In this document: one piece after another, positions 39,563 through 48,481 of the stretch | How the letters are laid out: each line of letters opens with the position of its first letter | How positions within the stretch are numbered: position 1 is the stretch's first letter | Assembly: GCF_021228235.1 (NCBI RefSeq) | Contig: NZ_JAJQRG010000001.1 | Coordinates: forward strand, 248,001-312,000 | Reading direction: 5' to 3' | Source of the DNA: Pseudophaeobacter flagellatus | GTDB lineage: Bacteria > Pseudomonadota > Alphaproteobacteria > Rhodobacterales > Rhodobacteraceae | Length of the DNA: 64,000 bases | Program-made: the position numbers and the translations under genes | Notes under the pieces: generated by a model | The model's database searches: none | What the model was told of the DNA's origin: nothing | The model's input: only the letters and a program-made list of their open reading frames with translations

Positions 39563-40345
39563 ATGCTTCTGGCTGTTGATTGTGGCAATACCAATACCGT
39601 CTTCTCTATCTGGGATGGCGAAAAATTTGTTGGCACCTGGCGCACGGCAACCGATTGGCGGCGTACGGCGGATCAGTATTTTGTCTGGCTCAACACATTG
39701 ATTCAGGCGCAGGGCATTGAGACGGATATCACCGATGTGATCATCTCTTCCACCGTGCCGCGCGTTGTGTTCAATCTGCGGGTTCTGGCTGATCGCTATT
39801 ACAACACCCGCCCATTGGTAGTGGGCAAACCGGATTGCCTGTTGCCGGTGGATGTCCGGGTGGACGAGGGCACCGCAGTGGGGCCGGATCGGCTGGTCAA
39901 CACGGTGGCGGGGTTCGATCACTATGGCGGTGATCTGGTGATGGTTGATTTTGGCACTGCCACGACCTTTGATGTGGTGGCCGCAGATGGTGCCTATCTG
40001 GGTGGCGTGATTGCGCCTGGGGTGAACCTCAGCCTGGAGGCGCTGCATCAGGCAGCGGCGGCGCTGCCACATGTGGATATTTCCAAACCCGAGCATGTGA
40101 TCGGCACCAATACGGTGGCTTGCATGCAATCGGGAGTGTTTTGGGGCTACGTCGGCCTGGTGCGCGAGATCTGCGCCCAGATCAAAGCCGAGCGCAATGT
40201 CCCGATGAAGATTATCTCAACAGGCGGGCTGGCGCCTCTTTTCCAGCAAGCTGCTGATCTGTTTGACGCATATGAGGATGATCTCACGATGCATGGACTG
40301 CAGATCATCCATAAATATAATAAGGATAACGGTACTCCTATATGA
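39563..40345 (+). CDS. coaX: Type III pantothenate kinase
   Basis: 260 residues. It phosphorylates pantothenate, the first step to coenzyme A, and is the CoaX type that is not inhibited by acetyl-CoA and needs a monovalent cation. ASKHA-fold motifs: LAVDCGNTNTVFSIWDG (phosphate-1), GPDRLVNTVAGFDHY and MVDFGTATTFDVV (phosphate-2), then ISTGGLAPLF. Its stop overlaps the RNase J ATG by four bases. The birA-coaX-rnj order after nuo is usual in alphaproteobacteria. Confidence 0.96.
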   Translation: MLLAVDCGNTNTVFSIWDGEKFVGTWRTATDWRRTADQYFVWLNTLIQAQGIETDITDVIISSTVPRVVFNLRVLADRYYNTRPLVVGKPDCLLPVDVRVDEGTAVGPDRLVNTVAGFDHYGGDLVMVDFGTATTFDVVAADGAYLGGVIAPGVNLSLEALHQAAAALPHVDISKPEHVIGTNTVACMQSGVFWGYVGLVREICAQIKAERNVPMKIISTGGLAPLFQQAADLFDAYEDDLTMHGLQIIHKYNKDNGTPI

Positions 40346-42012
40346 GCACTGATGAACGTTTGATCTATCTGCCCCTTGGTGGTGCAGGCGAAATTGGCAT
40401 GAATGCCTATGTTTACGGCTATGGCCGCCCCGGCAAGGAACGGCTGATCCTGGTGGATCTGGGCGTTGCCTTCCCCGATATGGACAGCACCCCCGGTGTT
40501 GACTTGATCATGCCTGATATCACCTGGCTGCGTGACCGCGTTGACCAGCTGGAGGCGATCTTTATCACCCATGGCCATGAGGACCACATCGGCGCGGTCT
40601 CGCATCTGTATCGTCAACTGAACGTGCCGATCTATGCCCGTGCCTTTACCGCCAATCTGGCCCGCCGCAAGATGGAAGAGCACGGCCATGATCCGCTGGT
40701 GGTGAAAACCGTTGGCGCCTGGCCCGAAGTGACCAAGCTGGGCCCCTTCACCGTGGGCTTTGCCCCTATGGCGCATTCGATCCCCGAAAGCGCTGGCCTG
40801 GTGATCGACAGCCCCGGTGGCCGCGTGGTGCACACTGGCGACTTCAAACTGGACCGCACACCGCTGGTGGGCGAAGCCTTTGACCCTGAGATGTGGGCCG
40901 AGATCGCCAAGCCGAGCATCAAGGCCCTGGTCTGCGATTCCACCAATGTGTTTTCCAAAACACCTGGCCGTTCTGAATCGGATCTGCCCGAGGAAATTAC
41001 CCGCCTGATCGGCGAGGCCAGTGGTATGGTGGCGGCAACCACCTTTGCCTCGAACGTAGCACGGGTAAAGACCCTAGCGGATGCGGGCACGCGGGCGGGG
41101 CGTTCGGTTGTCTTGTTGGGCCGCGCAATGCTGCGCATGGTCGAGGCCGCCAAGGAAACCGGCGTGCTGACGAATTTCCCCCAAGTTTATACGCCAGAAG
41201 AGGCCCGCGACCTGCCGCGCAATAGCTTGATGCTGATTACCACTGGTAGCCAAGGCGAACGGCGGGCCGCCTCGGCGCAGATGGCGCGCGGCAAATACCG
41301 TGGGCTAGAGCTGAAAGAGGGCGATCTGTTCCTGTTTTCATCTAAGACGATTCCGGGCAATGAACGCGGTGTGATCCGCATCATCAACCAGTTCTCGGAA
41401 CGGGGTGTTGATGTGGTGGATGACAGCTCTGGTCTGTATCACGTTTCTGGCCATGCCAATGGGCCGGATCTTGAGGCGCTCCATGCGCTGCTGCAACCTG
41501 CGATGCTGGTGCCAATGCATGGTGAACATCGCCACCTGCGCCTGCATGCCCGTCTGGGCGAGGCCAGGGGTATTCCCAGCATTGTGGCGGTGAATGGCAT
41601 GATGCTGAACCTGTCGGGCAACCGTCCTTCGGTGCTGGAATATATCGACACGGGCCGCACCTATCTGGATGGCACCACCAAGATTGGCGCGATGGATGGC
41701 GTGGTGCGCGACCGGATCCGCATGGCGCTGAATGGCCATCTGGTCGTCACCCTTATTCTGGACGAGGAAGATGAGCCCCTGGGTGAGCCCTGGTGTGATA
41801 TCAAGGGGCTGACAGATAACGGCAGCTCTAACGCGGCGCTGACAGAGGTTTTGGAAGAAGACCTGAATCAGTTTTTGATGCGGGCTGGGGCCAAGACGCT
41901 GAAGGATGACGACAAGCTGGAAGGCGAGCTGCGCCGGATTGCGCGTCAGACCTGCAACAACGAAATTGGCAAAAAGCCCGAGGTCACAGTAGTGATCAGC
42001 CGTATGCGATAA
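40342..42012 (+). CDS. rnj: Ribonuclease J
   Basis: 556 residues. A metallo-beta-lactamase/beta-CASP nuclease with 5'-to-3' exo- and possibly endoribonuclease activity, used in rRNA and mRNA maturation. The zinc motif is THGHEDHIGAV; later motifs are the His in PMAHSIPES, the Asp in HTGDFKLD, the beta-CASP parts ATTFASNVAR and ITTGSQGE, and HVSGHANG with MHGEHRHLRLHA. The C-terminal domain is complete. A strong terminator follows at 42037. Confidence 0.96.
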   Translation: MSTDERLIYLPLGGAGEIGMNAYVYGYGRPGKERLILVDLGVAFPDMDSTPGVDLIMPDITWLRDRVDQLEAIFITHGHEDHIGAVSHLYRQLNVPIYARAFTANLARRKMEEHGHDPLVVKTVGAWPEVTKLGPFTVGFAPMAHSIPESAGLVIDSPGGRVVHTGDFKLDRTPLVGEAFDPEMWAEIAKPSIKALVCDSTNVFSKTPGRSESDLPEEITRLIGEASGMVAATTFASNVARVKTLADAGTRAGRSVVLLGRAMLRMVEAAKETGVLTNFPQVYTPEEARDLPRNSLMLITTGSQGERRAASAQMARGKYRGLELKEGDLFLFSSKTIPGNERGVIRIINQFSERGVDVVDDSSGLYHVSGHANGPDLEALHALLQPAMLVPMHGEHRHLRLHARLGEARGIPSIVAVNGMMLNLSGNRPSVLEYIDTGRTYLDGTTKIGAMDGVVRDRIRMALNGHLVVTLILDEEDEPLGEPWCDIKGLTDNGSSNAALTEVLEEDLNQFLMRAGAKTLKDDDKLEGELRRIARQTCNNEIGKKPEVTVVISRMR

Positions 42013-42036
42013 GCACTGCGCTGATATCCTGAACAG

Positions 42037-42070
42037 AAAAAGCCTCGGCAGATCTTGCCGAGGCTTTTTT
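42037..42070. terminator. Terminator after rnj
   Basis: AAAAAGCCTCGGCA and TGCCGAGGCTTTTT form a perfect 14-bp stem with a five-base loop. A-tract and T-tract flank it, so it can also end the minus-strand small gene at 42123. Confidence 0.95.
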
Positions 42071-42122
42071 GTGGGCGCTGACAGGGAAAACCGTCACTGC
42101 GCAAAACAGAGGCGGGCTGCCC

Positions 42123-42296
42123 TTACGCGGTGCGGGGGCGTTGTAGCAGAGCGACGATTTTGTGGGGTAGGGCGCGCAGGCCACGGCCAAGGGCGCTCAT
42201 CCCGTCAGCCAAAGCCCGGGCGCGCAGGGCTTCTGCACGGCGCTGGATGGCATGGATTTCATCAGCGGTGAGGATAACAGGCTGGTGCTCGGTCAT
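42123..42296 (-). CDS. Small basic protein, 57 residues, unknown function
   Basis: A 58-codon minus-strand frame starting at ATG 42296, too short for usual length cut-offs. The predicted protein begins MTEHQPVILTADEIHAIQRR and is strongly basic and helical (AEALRARALADGM, then LRALPHKIVALLQRPRTA). The N-terminal helix followed by an Arg-rich amphipathic tail recalls small alphaproteobacterial proteins of the DUF1127/RSP_7527 kind; I cannot assign a family. It fills most of a 540-base gap and ends 53 bases from the bidirectional terminator at 42037. The Shine-Dalgarno sequence is weak (CGAGAA). Confidence 0.6.
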   Translation of the reverse strand: MTEHQPVILTADEIHAIQRRAEALRARALADGMSALGRGLRALPHKIVALLQRPRTA

Positions 42297-42502
42297 AACG
42301 TTCTCGGTCTATTGCGTTTTCGGATGAGCTACATGTAGCGAGCTTTGGGTGCGGTGACATTGGCCAATCCGTCAATTCCGCCATGCTGCAAGTGCAAGGG
42401 TCGCTACCTGGGAATTCGGCAATACCGCGTGACGCGCCGGGCTGGGCAGACCGGCCGGCTGTCAATTCAAGACCTGTCTCAGAATCTCTATAGCGTAAAA
42501 TG

Positions 42503-42529
42503 CAAAACGGCCGCCAAAGAGGCGACCGT
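42503..42529 (-). terminator. Terminator of the DEAD-box helicase gene
   Basis: On the minus strand ACGGTCGCC pairs with GGCGGCCGT (one G-U pair) around five bases, followed by TTTTGC. Apart from this and the small gene, 42297-42553 shows nothing I can identify. Confidence 0.75.
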
Positions 42530-42553
42530 AATGATGTTGATTTTATTGGTAAA

Positions 42554-44221
42554 TTACCCGGCTCGACGCTCTGCAAAAGAGAGCGCGATAAAGCTTGGCA
42601 TGTGATCGCCCATGCCAACAACCGTACGATCGTCACGACGCCCGCCCTGTTTGCCACCACGGCCCCGGTTGTTCTTGGGGGCGGATTGTTGCTGCGCTGC
42701 AGCGTTTTCCTCGACGGCTGGCTTATCGTCTGCCTTGGCCGGTGCCTTGCGCGTCCGTACGCGACCTTCGGATTGGGCGCTGTCTGCCTTGCGGGGGGCA
42801 GATCTGTTTGCTTCGGGTTTGCCCGTTTCAGTCGGTGCCTGAGCTTGCAGATCCTCAGATGTCTGGTTGGCGCCAGTCTGATCATCATTTGCCTGAGTTG
42901 CGGTGCCCTGCTCCTGTGGAGTAGCCGCATCCAGAGGCGCGGCGGCGTCCGCCGACTTGCGCGATGTAGCCCCCCGGCGGCTGCGTGTGGGCTTGCCACC
43001 GGCATTTTCGGTGTTCTGATCCGGTGTGTCAGTGGGTTTCTTGGCAGCGCTGCGCTTGACGGGCTCTGCTTTTTTGACGGGGTTGTCCATCCGGCTGATT
43101 TCTTTTTGCAGCAGGTTTTCAACAGCGGCCAGAGCCTTTTCATCGCGGACAGAGCAAATGGTGATTGCCTTGCCTTCACGGCCCGCGCGGCCGGTGCGGC
43201 CAATCCGGTGGACATAGTCTTCGGGGTGGCCGGGCACATCATAGTTGAACACATGGCTGACGCTGGGCACATCCAGGCCGCGCGCCGCTACATCAGAGGC
43301 CACGAGAATACGGAGCTGTCCGTCGCGGAACCCGTCTAGGGTCTTGGTGCGTTGGCTCTGGTCTAGATCGCCATGAATTGGCGCGGCATCATAGCCGTAC
43401 TTTTTCAGTGACTTGGACACGATATCCACATCCGTCTTGCGGTTGCAGAAGATGATCGCGTTGGTCAGCTTGTCGCCTTCGCCGTCGATCAGGGCACGCA
43501 GGGCAGTGCGTTTTTCGCTAGCTTCGCGATCTTTGCGCGAGGCTTTGAACTGCACCACTTGTTGCTCGATGGTTTCAGAGGCGCTGGCCTGGCGGGCAAC
43601 TTCGATTCGCTCAGGCGCAGAAAGGAAGGTATTGGTGATCCGCTCGATTTCGGGGGCCATGGTGGCCGAGAAGAACAGCGTCTGGCGGGTAAAGGGCGTG
43701 AGCGAGAAGATCCGCTCGATATCCGGAATAAACCCCATGTCGAGCATCCGGTCTGCCTCATCGACAACCATGATCTGCACGCCGGTCAGCAATAGTTTGC
43801 CGCGCTCGAAATGATCCAGCAGGCGACCTGGCGTGGCAATCAGAACATCCACCCCTTTGTCGATCAGCTGATCCTGCTCCTTAAAGCTGACACCGCCAAT
43901 CAATAGGGCCTTTGTAAGCTTTAAGTGTTTGGTATAAGTGTCAAAATTCTCTGCAACTTGGGCTGCCAATTCGCGGGTGGGGCACAGGACCAGGCTGCGC
44001 GGCATGCGGGCGCGGGCGCGGCCACGGGCCAGCATGGTGATCATTGGCAGGGTGAAAGAGGCAGTTTTGCCGGTGCCGGTTTGGGCGATGCCCAGCACAT
44101 CACGACCTTCAAGCGCGGGTGGGATGGCACCAGCCTGGATCGGCGTTGGTGTCTCGTAACCCGCTTCTTCAATCGCTTTGAGGACCTTGGGGTTCAGGTT
44201 CAGATCGGTAAATTTTGTCAT
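42554..44221 (-). CDS. rhlE: DEAD-box ATP-dependent RNA helicase, RhlE-like
   Basis: 555 residues. Helicase motifs in order: Q motif YETPTPIQ, I AQTGTGKT, Ia PTRELA, II DEAD, III SAT, then IIFCNRKTDV, V VASDVAARGLDV and VI HRIGRTGR. Residues ~390-555 are a low-complexity tail rich in Lys, Ala, Pro, Gln and Thr, ending with an Arg/Gly-rich stretch (NNRGRGGKQGGRR), typical for RNA-tethering in this family. It unwinds RNA during ribosome assembly or mRNA decay. A promoter at 44320-44348 gives a ~92-base leader with a hairpin just before the start codon, which suggests post-transcriptional control such as cold induction. Confidence 0.93.
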   Translation of the reverse strand: MTKFTDLNLNPKVLKAIEEAGYETPTPIQAGAIPPALEGRDVLGIAQTGTGKTASFTLPMITMLARGRARARMPRSLVLCPTRELAAQVAENFDTYTKHLKLTKALLIGGVSFKEQDQLIDKGVDVLIATPGRLLDHFERGKLLLTGVQIMVVDEADRMLDMGFIPDIERIFSLTPFTRQTLFFSATMAPEIERITNTFLSAPERIEVARQASASETIEQQVVQFKASRKDREASEKRTALRALIDGEGDKLTNAIIFCNRKTDVDIVSKSLKKYGYDAAPIHGDLDQSQRTKTLDGFRDGQLRILVASDVAARGLDVPSVSHVFNYDVPGHPEDYVHRIGRTGRAGREGKAITICSVRDEKALAAVENLLQKEISRMDNPVKKAEPVKRSAAKKPTDTPDQNTENAGGKPTRSRRGATSRKSADAAAPLDAATPQEQGTATQANDDQTGANQTSEDLQAQAPTETGKPEANRSAPRKADSAQSEGRVRTRKAPAKADDKPAVEENAAAQQQSAPKNNRGRGGKQGGRRDDRTVVGMGDHMPSFIALSFAERRAG

Positions 44222-44225
44222 ATGC

Positions 44226-44241
44226 GTCCGTTTTTGCGGAC
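44226..44241 (-). promoter_or_regulatory. Leader hairpin at the start codon of the DEAD-box gene
   Basis: On the minus strand GTCCG and CGGAC pair around CAAAAA. The only Shine-Dalgarno-like bases (GGA) lie in the 3' arm, five or six bases before the ATG, so folding would hide them. Confidence 0.5.
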
Positions 44242-44319
44242 ACTAATTTGGCCCGCGCGTGTTTTGACAAAGCCGGGTCCGCGAGAACAAGCGGTGTGAC
44301 AACGTCCAGCTTTTGGCGG

Positions 44320-44348
44320 GACATAGCAAAATCTAGTCCTGCGGTCAA
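44320..44348 (-). promoter_or_regulatory. Promoter of the DEAD-box helicase gene
   Basis: Minus strand: TTGACC at 44348-44343, 17-base spacer, TATGTC at 44325-44320. Predicted start of transcription is near 44313, leaving a leader of about 92 bases. Confidence 0.6.
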
Positions 44349-44442
44349 TTATTGGCTGGGCTTACCTGGCTGCTATCCGCCCCTGCTGGCGTGTCAAAAT
44401 ACCGGTCCCCCCCTTCAGAGGTGCCGAATCGTCGCGCGGGGA

Positions 44443-45423
44443 TCACCCCTCCGTGCTGTCAAAGCCGGGGAAGTGCTTTTGCCGGGTCGCGGCACGGTTG
44501 AGCATGCGAATCCGCAACAGCCCTTCCCGCTCCAGCCGCTGGCGCAGGGCCGGACTGTCGCCGCAGACTTCATCATAAAAGGCGCGCAGGCCTGTTTCGC
44601 CCTCTTCGGCCTCTATTGCCGAGAGGAGTTCATGCAGGTTGATGCCGCCCTTATCCCTAGGTCGTGCAGGCGAAAGGTCGGCGCGGTAAGAGCCGCGCTC
44701 TAGGCGAAACCGGTAGTGCGCCAGCCAGTGGGACCAATCCCGCGCATGCAGGTGGCACAGATCAAGCGCAGGCAGCTCTGTCGTGGCGGGGTTTTCCCGA
44801 CGGTCCTCTGGGCTTTCGCCGATGTCTTGGAAAAAGTTATGTATGCGAAAGCTGATGTCGGGCAGTCCGGTGCGTACGAAGATCTTGCCCTGCACATGGC
44901 TGAGAAAGCCGCCATGCATATGTTCGCCGTAGTGCGGATACAGGCGGCCGACGATTGCGCCGCGTTCAGGCCCTTTGGGGATATGACCCTTGAAGGCGGT
45001 CGCATCGCCTGCAAGCGCCTCGATGGGGCGGGCACGGGCTGCCAGGGTGGTTTGCGGCAGGGCAGCAAGCAGCGCGCCAATCGAGCAGTCTGCCCAGAGG
45101 AATTCATCCACGTCAATATGGGCCAGCCAGTCCAGATCAGCAGCTTGGCGACGATAGGCGCGGGTGGCATTCAGGCTTTGGCGAACCTGATGCTTGGCGG
45201 GCTTGCCGCCTTTGCGCCGCTTTTGCCAGGAGGCATCGTCGCAATCAAAGACGCGGATCTTTGGATGCGCCTTTAGCAGGGGGCGGGCGCTGGGGCAGGG
45301 GGTGTCGAGATATAGAAACAGACGATGGGCACCTGCCTCCAGATGGTAGGCGGCAAAGTCGAGGATGTCTTGGGCCGGGGCCTTGATGGTGGCAACAATG
45401 CCCCATTTTGCGTTTGTGTCCAT
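44443..45423 (-). CDS. Glycosyltransferase family 2-like protein (GT-A, DxD)
   Basis: 326 residues from the ATG at 45423; the longer frame to 45567 adds 48 residues without family character. The start WGIVATIKAPAQDILDFAAYHLEAGAHRLFLYLD and the metal-binding motif LDWLAHIDVDEFLW (~residues 108-121) are typical of the Glyco_tranf_2_4/GT92-like enzymes. VRQSLNATRAYRRQ precedes the DxD. The C-terminal half has histidine-rich CHLHARDWSHWLAHYRFR. No signal peptide or transmembrane helix. Acceptor unknown; proteins of this kind modify surface polysaccharide. It stands alone between two unrelated genes. Confidence 0.82.
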   Translation of the reverse strand: MDTNAKWGIVATIKAPAQDILDFAAYHLEAGAHRLFLYLDTPCPSARPLLKAHPKIRVFDCDDASWQKRRKGGKPAKHQVRQSLNATRAYRRQAADLDWLAHIDVDEFLWADCSIGALLAALPQTTLAARARPIEALAGDATAFKGHIPKGPERGAIVGRLYPHYGEHMHGGFLSHVQGKIFVRTGLPDISFRIHNFFQDIGESPEDRRENPATTELPALDLCHLHARDWSHWLAHYRFRLERGSYRADLSPARPRDKGGINLHELLSAIEAEEGETGLRAFYDEVCGDSPALRQRLEREGLLRIRMLNRAATRQKHFPGFDSTEG

Positions 45424-45629
45424 TGATGCGCTGCTCTCTGTATCCTTGCTCTGCCCCGGTTGCGGGGCAGGGGTATCTCTGTAGTGGTGCGTGCGCGGTG
45501 TCACGTGGCGGGATACTGCACAGGGATCCCCCCATTGGTCCAGAGCGCAGCGGACAGAAGAGTGCAAAAGCTCAAAATGTGGATCAGACTGCGGCCAAGC
45601 GGCGGGCCGTGACGCCGACGAAGAAACGC

Positions 45630-45657
45630 AAAAGGGCGCGCCGATGATGGCGCGCCC
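45630..45657 (-). terminator. Terminator of prfC
   Basis: GGGCGCGCC and GGCGCGCCC form a perfect 9-bp stem with a six-base loop. On the minus strand TTTTGC follows. 45424-45629 beyond it shows no gene. Confidence 0.85.
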
Positions 45658-45706
45658 AGATTATTTGCACTTGTCTATAAGGCGTCGAGGGCCGTAGCGC
45701 CGTGGC

Positions 45707-47314
45707 TCAGACCATCATTTCCTTGGTCGCGGTCAGTTGCAGGTCGGGGTAATCCCGCTCGACCCGGTCGATATCCCACTGCAGGCGGGTCAGATAGACG
45801 ACGTCGCCATCATGGTCATAGGCGATGTGCTGTTTGTTGGCGTTTACAAACTTGTCCATCGCCGATTTGTCACCATTGACCCAACGGGCCGAGGTGAATT
45901 GAGAGCTGTCAAACCGTACCGGCAGGCCGTATTCCAGCTCGATCCGGCTGGCCAAAACCTCAAACTGCAGCGCACCGACAACCCCAACAATAAAGCCGGA
46001 CCCAATTGAGGGTTTGAACACCTTGGCAGCGCCTTCTTCTGCAAACTGCATCAGCGCCTTTTCCAGATGCTTGGCCTTCATCGGATCGCCTGCGCGCACA
46101 CCCTGCAGCAGTTCCGGCGCAAAGGAGGGAATGCCGGCAACGCGCAGGGCTTCGCCTTCGGTCAAGGTGTCACCGATGCGCAGCTGGCCGTGGTTCGGGA
46201 TACCAATGATATCGCCGGCCCAGGCCTCTTCGGCCAATTCGCGGTCAGAGGCGAGGAACAGCACCGGGTTGGAAACGGCCATCGGTTTCTTGGTGCGCAC
46301 ATGGGTCAGCTTCATACCGCGTTTAAAGTGGCCGCTTGCCATCCGCACAAAGGCCACCCGGTCGCGGTGCTTGGGGTCCATATTGGCCTGCACCTTGAAG
46401 ACAAAGCCGGCGACCTTTTTCTCCTCGGGGGCAATATTTCGCGGCAGCGCCTTTTGTATCTGCGGTTCTGGGCCGTAGTGGCCAATGCCGTCCATCAGCT
46501 CTTTGACGCCAAAGGAGTTGATGGCTGAGCCAAACCAGATCGGGGTCATATGGCCTTCCAGCACCGCCTGTGGGTCCAGCTTGGGCAGCAGTTCGCGGGC
46601 CATCTCGACCTCTTCCAGCAGCTTTTCCAGCAGATGTGCGGGCACATGTTCGGCCAGCTTGGGGTCATCCAGGCCCTCAATCGCGATGCTTTCGGCCACC
46701 TTGTTGCGGTCGGCGCGATCCATCAGTTCCAGCCGGTCGCGCAGCATGTCATAGCAGCCGATGAAATCGCGTCCCACCCCGATGGGCCAGGCGGCTGGCG
46801 TCACGTCAATGGCCAGGTTCTCCTGGATCTCATCAATAATATCAAAGGTATCGCGGCTTTCGCGGTCCATCTTGTTACAGAAGGTCAGGATCGGCAGATC
46901 GCGCAGGCGGCAGACCTCGAACAGCTTCTGCGTCTGGCTTTCCACGCCCTTGGCGCCGTCGATCACCATTACCGCCGCATCCACCGCCGTGAGGGTGCGA
47001 TAGGTATCTTCGGAAAAGTCCGAGTGGCCGGGCGTATCCACCAGATTGAAGCGGAAGCCGTCAAAATCAAAGGACATTGCCGAGGCCGAGACCGAAATAC
47101 CGCGGTCCTTTTCCATCTGCATGAAATCGGATCTGGTGCGCCGTGCTTCGCCTTTTGCGCGCACCTGCCCAGCCATCTGAATCGCGCCGCCATAAAGCAG
47201 GAACTTTTCAGTCAGCGTGGTTTTGCCCGCATCCGGGTGCGAAATGATCGCAAAGGTGCGGCGCCGCGCGATTTCGGGCGGCAGGTCTGGGCGGTTTGCA
47301 GCGGTATCCAACAT
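45707..47314 (-). CDS. prfC: Peptide chain release factor 3
   Basis: 535 residues from the ATG at 47314, which gives the N-terminus MLDTAANRPDLPPEIARRR usual in relatives; the frame could begin at 47350. RF3 is a GTPase that removes RF1/RF2 from the ribosome after termination. G motifs: G1 SHPDAGKTTLTEK, G2 region RGISVSASAM, G3 DTPGHSDF, G4 CNKMDRES. The elongation-factor-like domains II and III follow (QANMDPKHRDRVAFVRMASG). No good Shine-Dalgarno sequence is seen at either start. Confidence 0.95.
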   Translation of the reverse strand: MLDTAANRPDLPPEIARRRTFAIISHPDAGKTTLTEKFLLYGGAIQMAGQVRAKGEARRTRSDFMQMEKDRGISVSASAMSFDFDGFRFNLVDTPGHSDFSEDTYRTLTAVDAAVMVIDGAKGVESQTQKLFEVCRLRDLPILTFCNKMDRESRDTFDIIDEIQENLAIDVTPAAWPIGVGRDFIGCYDMLRDRLELMDRADRNKVAESIAIEGLDDPKLAEHVPAHLLEKLLEEVEMARELLPKLDPQAVLEGHMTPIWFGSAINSFGVKELMDGIGHYGPEPQIQKALPRNIAPEEKKVAGFVFKVQANMDPKHRDRVAFVRMASGHFKRGMKLTHVRTKKPMAVSNPVLFLASDRELAEEAWAGDIIGIPNHGQLRIGDTLTEGEALRVAGIPSFAPELLQGVRAGDPMKAKHLEKALMQFAEEGAAKVFKPSIGSGFIVGVVGALQFEVLASRIELEYGLPVRFDSSQFTSARWVNGDKSAMDKFVNANKQHIAYDHDGDVVYLTRLQWDIDRVERDYPDLQLTATKEMMV

Positions 47315-47351
47315 GAGCGCGCGTATAGGTTGGATTGCAGAGACTGGCAAG

Positions 47352-47402
47352 AAAAAGCCCCCCTGCCTCGCAGAAAGCTGCGGAACAGAGCGGCCAGGGG
47401 CC
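47352..47402 (-). terminator. Terminator after the Hint-domain gene
   Basis: Minus strand: GGCCCCTGGCCGC pairs imperfectly with GCGAGGCAGGGGGGC, then CTTTTTC. It lies between the Hint-domain gene and prfC. Confidence 0.55.
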
Positions 47403-47458
47403 TGCGCAGGTATCGCCCCGATTATGTGCCACGGACGATTGGTCCGGCCTGGCGTCGG

Positions 47459-48481
47459 TTAGCGCAGCGAAGAGCGGCGTAGCATTTCAACTGCATCGGG
47501 ATGATTCAGCAGGTTTTTCTGTACCTCCAACCCGTGGCTGTCGCGGCGCTGACCTGTTGCAAGGCCAGGGCCGATGCGGCGCAGCAGGTCATCGGGCAGT
47601 GCAGGCTGGGTAAGGGGATCCAGAAACAGGCTCTCTGCGGCGATGCCTTCAGCATAGATGATGTGATGCCGGTCAAACAGAAGCTGGAAGTAGTCGACAA
47701 AGCCGCCATCCTGCACCACAACCGTTGTGCCATTGACTAGGTCACGCGCCCGCACCAGAAGTTCCGGGCAGCCGGTGCCCAGCTCATCGCGGCGTTGATA
47801 GACCATCAGGCGGTGATCGGGGCTGACCAGAAGATCAGCGGCATTGTTCAAGACGCCGGCCCGGATCAGTACCGGGGCCATGCGCCCCACCGCGCGCGAG
47901 GTGGTCTGGCCTATCCAGCGCAGGTCCTGCACCCCTTCGTCGCGGGTCAGAACCCGGTCGCCGGGCACGAGGTCTTCGATAGGTTTCTGGGCACCGGTGG
48001 CCAGAGTAATCCGGGTGCCACGGGTGAATGAAACACAGGCCATCTGCGCCAGTTTGCGGCGCGCACCGTCCTGTTCGGCTCGCACCAGCGTATAGCTGTG
48101 TTGCAGGTTTAGTGGTGCCATGGGCAATAGATAGATTGCGGCGATCAGCCCGTCCTCGTCGACTTCGACCATCACCAGGGCTTCGACGTTATCGCCTGCC
48201 TGCGGCATCAGGGTCAGGGCGCAGTCCAGATGCAGCCGAGCACCGGGGGTGCCAAGCGCTGTGCCTTCAGCGATGCAGAACTGTCCCTCTGCTGTGCTGG
48301 CCAGGGCCAGCCGTTGTGGGTGCGCCGGTGGGCTAAGCTGGTAGATGTCATCCAGCATCATATCCTGGAACAGGCCAATCGGATCACCCATATTGGCGCC
48401 AATTTCCACCAGGAACTGTTCGGCCGGGTAGGCCGGGATGGACTGAATGGCGTGTTCTACTGTTGGCACTGAAGCCCCCAT
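47459..48481 (-). CDS. Hint (hedgehog/intein-type) domain protein
   Basis: 340 residues. The C-terminal half is a Hint_2 domain beginning at CVSFTRGTRITLATG (Cys ~149), then IEDLVPGDRVLTRDEGVQDLRWIG, the HRLMVYQ block and DGGFVDYFQLLFDRHHIIYAEGIAAESL. The first Cys and the HH pair of the splicing/cleavage fold are retained, so self-cleavage is possible. The N-terminal ~145 residues have no recognised domain and no signal peptide. Such proteins are frequent in Rhodobacterales and often carry secretion signals at the C-terminus; function is unclear. A hairpin lies 19 bases upstream of its start. Confidence 0.88.
   Translation of the reverse strand: MGASVPTVEHAIQSIPAYPAEQFLVEIGANMGDPIGLFQDMMLDDIYQLSPPAHPQRLALASTAEGQFCIAEGTALGTPGARLHLDCALTLMPQAGDNVEALVMVEVDEDGLIAAIYLLPMAPLNLQHSYTLVRAEQDGARRKLAQMACVSFTRGTRITLATGAQKPIEDLVPGDRVLTRDEGVQDLRWIGQTTSRAVGRMAPVLIRAGVLNNAADLLVSPDHRLMVYQRRDELGTGCPELLVRARDLVNGTTVVVQDGGFVDYFQLLFDRHHIIYAEGIAAESLFLDPLTQPALPDDLLRRIGPGLATGQRRDSHGLEVQKNLLNHPDAVEMLRRSSLR

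Noticed and set aside
42345-42605. 86-codon plus-strand frame at the end of the helicase gene
   Set aside because: Runs antisense through the helicase terminator and C-terminal codons and has no ribosome site.
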